Shown: positions 40,631 to 44,104 of the stretch, in pieces | Position numbering within the stretch: the first letter of the stretch is position 1 | Layout of the letters: every line of letters begins with the position of its first letter | Virus record (IMG/VR): IMGVR_UViG_3300012936_000035 | Span: 1-44,104 of that record | DNA: 44,104 bases | From: a virus | Strand: one strand, 5' to 3' | Made by a program: the position numbers and the translations under genes | The notes under the pieces: model-generated | Databases searched by the model: none | What the model saw: only the letters and a program-made list of their open reading frames with translations | What the model was told of the DNA's origin: nothing

Positions 40631-41020
40631 CTATCGAGTCGCCCAGTCTGCCCAAGAAGTCTTCGTGCCGCCATTGTAGGCGATGGCGTGACCCTCCGAG
40701 ATCAGGAGGTCATTGACGCACAGACCCTCATCGGACCACACCCGAACCAGCAAGCGCCCGTACTTGTCCGGCTTGGAGATTGACTGAAGGGTGACCTTCT
40801 TGCCGAGGACAAGAGCACGAACCCGGTCGCGGGCCGCATATGCGGCGACCTTCTCCCCGGCGACCTTGGTGCGGATCTCTGGAGTGTCGATCCCGTCCAG
40901 TCGGCAGGATGCTTTGCGGGTGATGCTCATGCCAAGGTCCAGCATGACGGTGATGGTGTCTCCGTCGTACACGCTGATGACTTCGGCTTGGTAGACATAG
41001 GGGGCAGGAACGACGCTCAT
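40631..41020 (-). CDS. SNase-like nuclease
   Basis: The 129-aa protein is a micrococcal-nuclease-type domain. VISVYDGDTITVML (14-27) gives the metal-binding Asp residues. RLDGIDTPE (40-48) supplies the first catalytic Arg40. GEKVAAYAAR carries Glu56 as general base candidate, and DKYGRLLVRVW provides Arg89. All three SNase active-site positions are therefore present. The ATG follows AGGAGG; a longer upstream frame lacks a ribosome site. No signal peptide is seen, so it should act inside the cell, perhaps in host DNA breakdown or DNA processing. It is transcribed leftward from the divergent region and precedes the tail tube gene. Confidence 0.9.
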   Translation of the reverse strand: MSVVPAPYVYQAEVISVYDGDTITVMLDLGMSITRKASCRLDGIDTPEIRTKVAGEKVAAYAARDRVRALVLGKKVTLQSISKPDKYGRLLVRVWSDEGLCVNDLLISEGHAIAYNGGTKTSWADWATR

Positions 41021-41034
41021 GCAGGGCCTCCTGC
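41021..41034 (-). promoter_or_regulatory. Short hairpin over the nuclease ribosome site
   Basis: GCAGG AGGC CCTGC reads as a 5-bp stem with a 4-base loop ending at the base before the nuclease ATG, and includes the AGGAGG site. It is short and may be chance. Confidence 0.3.
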
Positions 41035-41121
41035 TATTCAGAAACATAGGCTTTCTACCGGGTGGGGGGGTAAACCCTCTCGCCGCCGCCTGTATATGAA
41101 GGCAACCCACAAGGAGGGTGT
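41035..41121. promoter_or_regulatory. Divergent intergenic region
   Basis: About 100 bases separate the leftward nuclease start from the rightward 87-aa gene. It holds a G-run (GGGTGGGGGGG), TGTATATGAAGG as a possible plus-strand -10 region about 35 bases before the start, and a strong AAGGAGG for the plus-strand gene. On the minus strand AGCCTATG is a partial match to the TATAG-type element. Promoters in both directions are expected from geometry; none is proven. Confidence 0.45.
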
Positions 41122-41385
41122 GTGCTCCGAAAGTATTCCTGCGACTGCATCGGCTTTGAGGTCACCGACGACAACGGTGACCGTCACGCCTACTGTGTGT
41201 GGGCCTGTGATGCTCCGGTCGAAGCCCCCGACGTGGGCATGTGGAGCCGCCCCGACTTGCTGGGCAAAACCAGCGAGCCGGTTCCGTTCAACCGAACGGT
41301 CGATCTGCTAAAGCAGATCGACAGGTACATCAAGGACGGTGACAGGTTCCGCACCGTCGTTTCAGTCCTTGGTGTCAGGGGGTAG
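41122..41385 (+). CDS. Hypothetical protein (87 aa)
   Basis: The GTG follows AAGGAGG by four bases and gives MLRKYSCDCIGFEVTDDNGD. The body reads as a compact strand-rich domain with CDC near residue 7 and two further cysteines in CVWAC. The C-terminus is helical (VDLLKQIDRYIKDGDRF). The cysteine pairs might bind a metal. Not recognised. First gene of a short rightward operon. Confidence 0.75.
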   Translation: MLRKYSCDCIGFEVTDDNGDRHAYCVWACDAPVEAPDVGMWSRPDLLGKTSEPVPFNRTVDLLKQIDRYIKDGDRFRTVVSVLGVRG

Positions 41386-41393
41386 TGTGCCGC

Positions 41394-41717
41394 ATGTCTG
41401 ATACATCCAAGGTCATCGACCTCGATAAGTACCGCATCAAGCTCGCTCTTGAGGGCAAGCCGGGTACGCCCGACCTCGACACTCACCCAGTCGCCTATTT
41501 TGAGGCGGTCTGGGGCACAGATGCGTTCGGATGGAATGCGGTCATCGTGGACATGGAGAAACTACGGACGGGAACCCCTGCCGAGTCGCTTCCTCTGCGC
41601 CCACCCCAAACTACCTACGAGGTTGAGTTGCTGGTGAGGCATGTCCGCGCACTCGCCAACGACATCTGCCGCCAGCACCGGCTCAACCACATCATCAAAC
41701 CGGAGGACGATCTTTGA
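41394..41717 (+). CDS. Hypothetical protein (107 aa)
   Basis: The chosen ATG gives MSDTSKVIDLDKYRIKLALE. A GTG three codons earlier, overlapping the upstream stop, is possible. A GGGGG ribosome-like run lies about ten bases before. The product is polar, with a helix near residues 75-95 (EVELLVRHVRALANDICRQH) and His residues at the end. No family recognised. Confidence 0.7.
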   Translation: MSDTSKVIDLDKYRIKLALEGKPGTPDLDTHPVAYFEAVWGTDAFGWNAVIVDMEKLRTGTPAESLPLRPPQTTYEVELLVRHVRALANDICRQHRLNHIIKPEDDL

Positions 41718-41738
41718 TCGCCCTCCACTGGAGACAAC

Positions 41739-41921
41739 ATGACCATTGAAGAACAGATCGACCGCATCATCAAAGACCTCACCGACGCCAAGCAGGACGC
41801 CGCCCAGTGCGACAAGGGGAAGGCGGGAACCCCCGGCACGCGACTCCGTAAGGTCGCTTCGCAGGCCAGCAAGGATCTCAAGGCTGTGCGGGATGCAGTG
41901 ATCGCCGCCCGCAAAGCCTGA
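41739..41921 (+). CDS. Histone H1-like (Hc1-like) small protein
   Basis: The 60-aa product begins MTIEEQIDRIIKDLTDAKQD. Its second half CDKGKAGTPGTRLRKVASQA, then SKDLKAVRDAVIAARKA, matches the helix pattern of chlamydial Hc1-like histone H1 homologues (KGN.AAGTRARKAL.EIK). Such proteins bind and condense DNA through a Lys/Arg-rich helix; here the basic tail is short. ATG is preceded by GGAG at six bases. It may modulate host or phage DNA. Similarity is from pattern memory and weak because of length. Confidence 0.5.
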   Translation: MTIEEQIDRIIKDLTDAKQDAAQCDKGKAGTPGTRLRKVASQASKDLKAVRDAVIAARKA

Positions 41922-41939
41922 CCCCCGCCGTGCGGTCGT

Positions 41940-41972
41940 ATGCCCCCGGTAGCCTTGTGCTGCTGGGGGCAT
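41940..41972. terminator. Bidirectional hairpin between convergent genes
   Basis: ATGCCCCC (41940-41947) pairs with GGGGGCAT (41965-41972) to give an 8-bp GC-rich stem in the 62-base gap between two convergent stops. No clear T-run on either strand. Position favours a shared terminator. Confidence 0.5.
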
Positions 41973-41983
41973 TGTCGTTGGGG

Positions 41984-42568
41984 CTATCGCTTCTTGGAAC
42001 GCCCTACAGCCACAGCGTTCTTCTTCGCTGTGTCCTGTCGGACAACGGCCTCACCCTTCCGCAACTTGCGGAGCAGTGCCTTCTCCTTCGCAGCCATGCG
42101 AGTGTTGCCAAGCATGGTGATGTCACCCGTGTCTCGGTCAATCCACCGTGAGGTCAGACCAAGGGCACCCGGCTTGAGCATCTTCACCAGCTTCGGGTCC
42201 ATGTGCTTGATGGCGATGTCCCAGACCATCTGGAGGCATGTGCCTGCACCGATCATCAACGGCTTGTTGTCGTACATGGTGCTCTGTCGCTCCTTGAACA
42301 GCAGGATTCCTGATCCCGTGCGGAGTTCCAGATCGAAAAAGTGAACCGGGATGGGCACCTCTGGACGGTCGAAGTCCAGTGTCAGCGGGAGGGCGATCCG
42401 TAGGTCACCAGCCTTCGCTGCCTGCACCCCCTTGATGTAGCCCCACCCCTTGACGAACACGTCGAGATCCCGTGCGGCGATCAGCCGGTCAAGGACTTCT
42501 TGCTCGTCCTCCGACATTGGGGTGTAGAGGGATCCCTTGATTCCACCAAACGGGTTCTTGTCCGTCAT
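41984..42568 (-). CDS. Conserved phage hypothetical protein (194 aa)
   Basis: The start MTDKNPFGGIKGSLYTPMSE is the third ATG-like codon in GGAGATGGTGATG, where GGAG lies six bases away. The N-terminal YTPMSEDEQEVLDRLIAARD, followed by a strand-rich domain (VKGWGYIKG, RIALPLTLDFDRPEVPIPV) and MVWDIAIKHMDPKLVKMLK, is a pattern I recall from several phages, without known function. The last 30 residues are Lys/Arg-rich (KEKALLRKLRKGE) and could bind nucleic acid. It faces the plus-strand operon across the hairpin. Confidence 0.65.
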   Translation of the reverse strand: MTDKNPFGGIKGSLYTPMSEDEQEVLDRLIAARDLDVFVKGWGYIKGVQAAKAGDLRIALPLTLDFDRPEVPIPVHFFDLELRTGSGILLFKERQSTMYDNKPLMIGAGTCLQMVWDIAIKHMDPKLVKMLKPGALGLTSRWIDRDTGDITMLGNTRMAAKEKALLRKLRKGEAVVRQDTAKKNAVAVGRSKKR

Positions 42569-42591
42569 CACCATCTCCGTTTTCGCCCACA

Positions 42592-43002
42592 CTACCCGCT
42601 GACGGGGCGGACGTAGCAGGCCCTCGGCTTACCTCGCCGCATGCCTGCATAGAACGTGACCCGCGACCGAATCAGGGGCATGAAAGGAACCATCAGATCA
42701 CTCCGGTGAAGGAAATAGGCTTCACCATCATGGTCGAGGAACCCCCACCCCTTGACGGGATCAAACGACTTCACCTGACCTACAAGACACTTCGGTCGAA
42801 CAGATCGGACCAAAGACGTAGCACGGGGGCTGCGCTCCCCGTGTACGACGCGATCTACACGCACCCGTTCTCCGCAGATGGGCAGCGGGTCGTTCGGCTC
42901 GCGGAAGAAGTCTTCGACACGAAAGAACACACGCTGTCCGTCGTGCTGACAGAACCCGTAGCCGTGATCAATCGAGTAGAGGTCAACCACCATCTCGACC
43001 AC
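42592..43002 (-). CDS. Tandem cold-shock-domain protein
   Basis: Two OB-type cold-shock units are visible. The second (residues 74-132) has GQVKSFDPVKGWGFLDHDG, with RNP1-like KGWGFL (84-89) and RNP2-like AYFLH (95-99), then KPRACYV. The first (5-65) is degenerate, with GYGFCQHDG and RVFFRVEDF, then GERVRV. Such domains bind single-stranded RNA or DNA, so this could be a phage RNA chaperone or antiterminator-like protein. The start is uncertain: GTG (chosen) and ATG three codons later lack good ribosome sites, so coupling to the upstream stop 11 bases away is likely. Confidence 0.7.
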   Translation of the reverse strand: MVEMVVDLYSIDHGYGFCQHDGQRVFFRVEDFFREPNDPLPICGERVRVDRVVHGERSPRATSLVRSVRPKCLVGQVKSFDPVKGWGFLDHDGEAYFLHRSDLMVPFMPLIRSRVTFYAGMRRGKPRACYVRPVSG

Positions 43003-43012
43003 GGAGATCAGC

Positions 43013-43285
43013 CTATGCTTCCAATGCGGCGAGGATTTCGGCCTTGGTCCAGTTGGACCTGACCTCGATCCCTGCGGCCTCGGCAGCGGCAGTCAGTTCA
43101 GCCTTGGTGTTGCTCATTGACCACTCGGGAGAGGCTTCCTCGACGGGAGCTTCCTCGACGGGGGCAGGAGCCTCGGCGACCGGAGCCTCGGCGACCGGAG
43201 CCTCCTCGACGGGTTCTGGAGCAGGAGCCGGGGTCGGCTTCTTCACTCGGGCGTACTTCAGAATGTGCTTCATGTTCACTGGCAT
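43013..43285 (-). CDS. Pro/Glu/Ala-rich protein with HeH/LEM-like tail (90 aa)
   Basis: The ATG follows AAGGAG by eight bases; a longer frame reaching into the upstream gene is rejected. Residues 18-52 are a low-complexity PVEEAPVAEAPVAEAP linker. Residues 58-90 (SNTKAELTAAAEAAGIEV, then SNWTKAEILAALEA) show the two-helix HeH/LEM or SAP-like pattern, TKAEL..AA...GI.......TKAEIL.A. Such tails occur at the C-terminus of phage proteins and may bind DNA or virion partners. The N-terminus MPVNMKHILKYARVKK is basic. Confidence 0.6.
   Translation of the reverse strand: MPVNMKHILKYARVKKPTPAPAPEPVEEAPVAEAPVAEAPAPVEEAPVEEASPEWSMSNTKAELTAAAEAAGIEVRSNWTKAEILAALEA
43170..43199. repeat. Tandem 15-base repeat in the linker gene
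   Basis: GCCTCGGCGACCGGA occurs twice in direct succession and codes (on the minus strand) for successive Pro-Val-Ala-Glu-Ala units. It explains the length of the low-complexity linker and is a likely site of slippage variation. Confidence 0.85.
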
Positions 43286-43302
43286 GGTGTTTCTCCTTGA
43301 TC

Positions 43303-44091
43303 CTATGGTGGGGAGTTCTTGTAGGGGTGTCCAGAGGGGAGCAGGCCGTTTAGACCCCACTTCCAAGCAAGATACCCTTCGGCTTTCTCTACGTCGGTGA
43401 TGTCGGTTCCGCCTGTACCGGGCAGGTCGGCCACGGAGAAGAACTCGGCCATCTGCCCATCCAAAGACTGACCGCCCCGGTTCCGCATCAGTCGGAGTTG
43501 CTGGTTGGTCTGGACGCTGTTGTCGTAGTCGTTGACTGGAGTGAAGGCGTAGGAACCGTTCACTCGGCAGGAAATCTGGTTCCCGGTCTTGTTGAAGATG
43601 GCGACGACGAGCGCCCACGATCCGAGGGAAAGGCTCTGGAGATCCCACGTTTGGAGGTTTCCAATGGTGCTGCTGATCCGTTTGCTCGACAAACCGTCGA
43701 GGTCCAGTTCACCGGGCCACGAACCTGTGGACCCCGCAGACATCGCGTAGTCACGCACTGGGGAGCCATTCGTCTCAAAGGACCACAGGGAATCCTTGTT
43801 TGAGTTCACAGAGTCAGGACGGAACACGCCGATGGCCCAGTGGTTCCCAGACGAAACCTGTGCCTCAAAGGTGCTGCTTACGATGGACTCACTTCCGTTG
43901 AAGTCGAAGGTGTTGAGGCTGTTCCTGCCAGCAATCACTCGCGTCGGAGTCCCGTTGATGGTCAGCGTGGAGTATGTTCCGGCCTTGTCCGTCACCGAAG
44001 TCAGGTTGCTGCCGCTGACCGTGTAGGATGAGGTGTCAGAGGCATCGACCCAAGCGACCGTGCTCACGTCTGTTGGCACCCACGCACCCAT
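43303..44091 (-). CDS. LamG/ConA-like lectin-fold protein (5' end may be outside window)
   Basis: The product begins MGAWVPTDVSTVAWVDASDT. Residues 10-240 have the strand pattern of a concanavalin A-like jelly roll: WVDASD..., NTFDFNGSESI, HWAIGVFRPDSV, WALVVAIFNKTGNQISCRVN. It closes with the diagnostic EGYLAWKWGLNGLLPSGHPY, the segment found after LamG-like domains in many phage and bacterial surface proteins. A sugar-binding or particle-decorating role is likely. The ATG is near the window edge, no stop lies between it and the edge in frame, and no ribosome site is visible. The N-terminus may therefore continue beyond the window. Confidence 0.7.
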   Translation of the reverse strand: MGAWVPTDVSTVAWVDASDTSSYTVSGSNLTSVTDKAGTYSTLTINGTPTRVIAGRNSLNTFDFNGSESIVSSTFEAQVSSGNHWAIGVFRPDSVNSNKDSLWSFETNGSPVRDYAMSAGSTGSWPGELDLDGLSSKRISSTIGNLQTWDLQSLSLGSWALVVAIFNKTGNQISCRVNGSYAFTPVNDYDNSVQTNQQLRLMRNRGGQSLDGQMAEFFSVADLPGTGGTDITDVEKAEGYLAWKWGLNGLLPSGHPYKNSPP

Positions 44092-44104
44092 AGGTGTCTC
44101 TGTG

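Noticed and set aside
43286-43648. Longer 211-codon version of the linker protein
   Set aside because: The extension runs antiparallel in frame over the lectin-like gene with no ribosome site; AAGGAG precedes the shorter ATG.
1-44104. tRNA, CRISPR array, insertion sequence, integrase or attachment site
   Set aside because: No cloverleaf-like segment, no regular spaced repeats, no transposase or recombinase motif and no duplicated terminal sequence was seen; gaps are too small for most of these.

Overview
The window is almost wall-to-wall coding DNA from a GC-rich, long-tailed double-stranded DNA bacteriophage. It has 45 supportable genes, no gap above about 115 bases, and no tRNA, CRISPR, transposase or integrase that I could see. 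Phage identity rests on a minus-strand tail module in canonical order, an endolysin, and dense translational coupling of small genes. The hub-plus-OB-fold-spike baseplate and the large baseplate proteins suggest a myovirus-like particle, but no tail sheath, capsid, portal or terminase gene lies here, so this stays an inference. A lipoprotein with a lipobox and a c-type haem motif points to a Gram-negative host with cytochrome c maturation; the host cannot be named from this sequence.

Left arm (about 1-7.7 kb, plus strand): 18 tightly packed genes, many joined by ATGA or TGATG stop/start overlaps. Most are of unknown function. Recognisable members are an AcrVA2-like protein (2462-3763), a degenerate P-loop-like protein, a RyR-domain-like protein, four very small single-pass membrane proteins, a full-length eukaryote-type (type II) glutamine synthetase (5642-6802), and a HAD-like protein. 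This looks like an accessory or host-takeover operon.

Centre (7.7-41.0 kb, minus strand, so transcription runs right to left): SNase-like nuclease, tail-tube candidate, hairpin terminator, the cytochrome c-like lipoprotein, a small virion-like protein, two tail-assembly-chaperone candidates, tape measure, two related LysM/wedge-position proteins, a 1345-aa hub, an 801-aa spike, a hydrophobic Gly/Ala-rich protein, a 3462-aa giant baseplate/tail protein, an 847-aa protein, then smaller genes, a zinc ribbon, a MazG-like pyrophosphohydrolase and the endolysin. The endolysin converges on the left-arm operon with a 14-nt overlap of the gene ends.

Right arm (41.0-44.1 kb): a divergent intergenic region drives a short plus-strand operon (two unknown proteins and a histone H1-like peptide). 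This converges at a hairpin on a minus-strand group: a conserved unknown protein, a tandem cold-shock-domain protein, a Pro/Glu/Ala-rich protein with a HeH/LEM-like tail, and a LamG/ConA-like lectin-fold protein at the window edge.

The points most worth a second look are four. First, a type II glutamine synthetase embedded in a phage operon. Second, a CXXCH lipoprotein placed inside the tail operon. Third, a stem-loop that buries the endolysin ribosome binding site, with a TATAG-like element on its left arm, recalling phage T4 lysozyme control. Fourth, a recurrent CCTATAG-like element 31-32 nt before start codons that may be the phage's late promoter.
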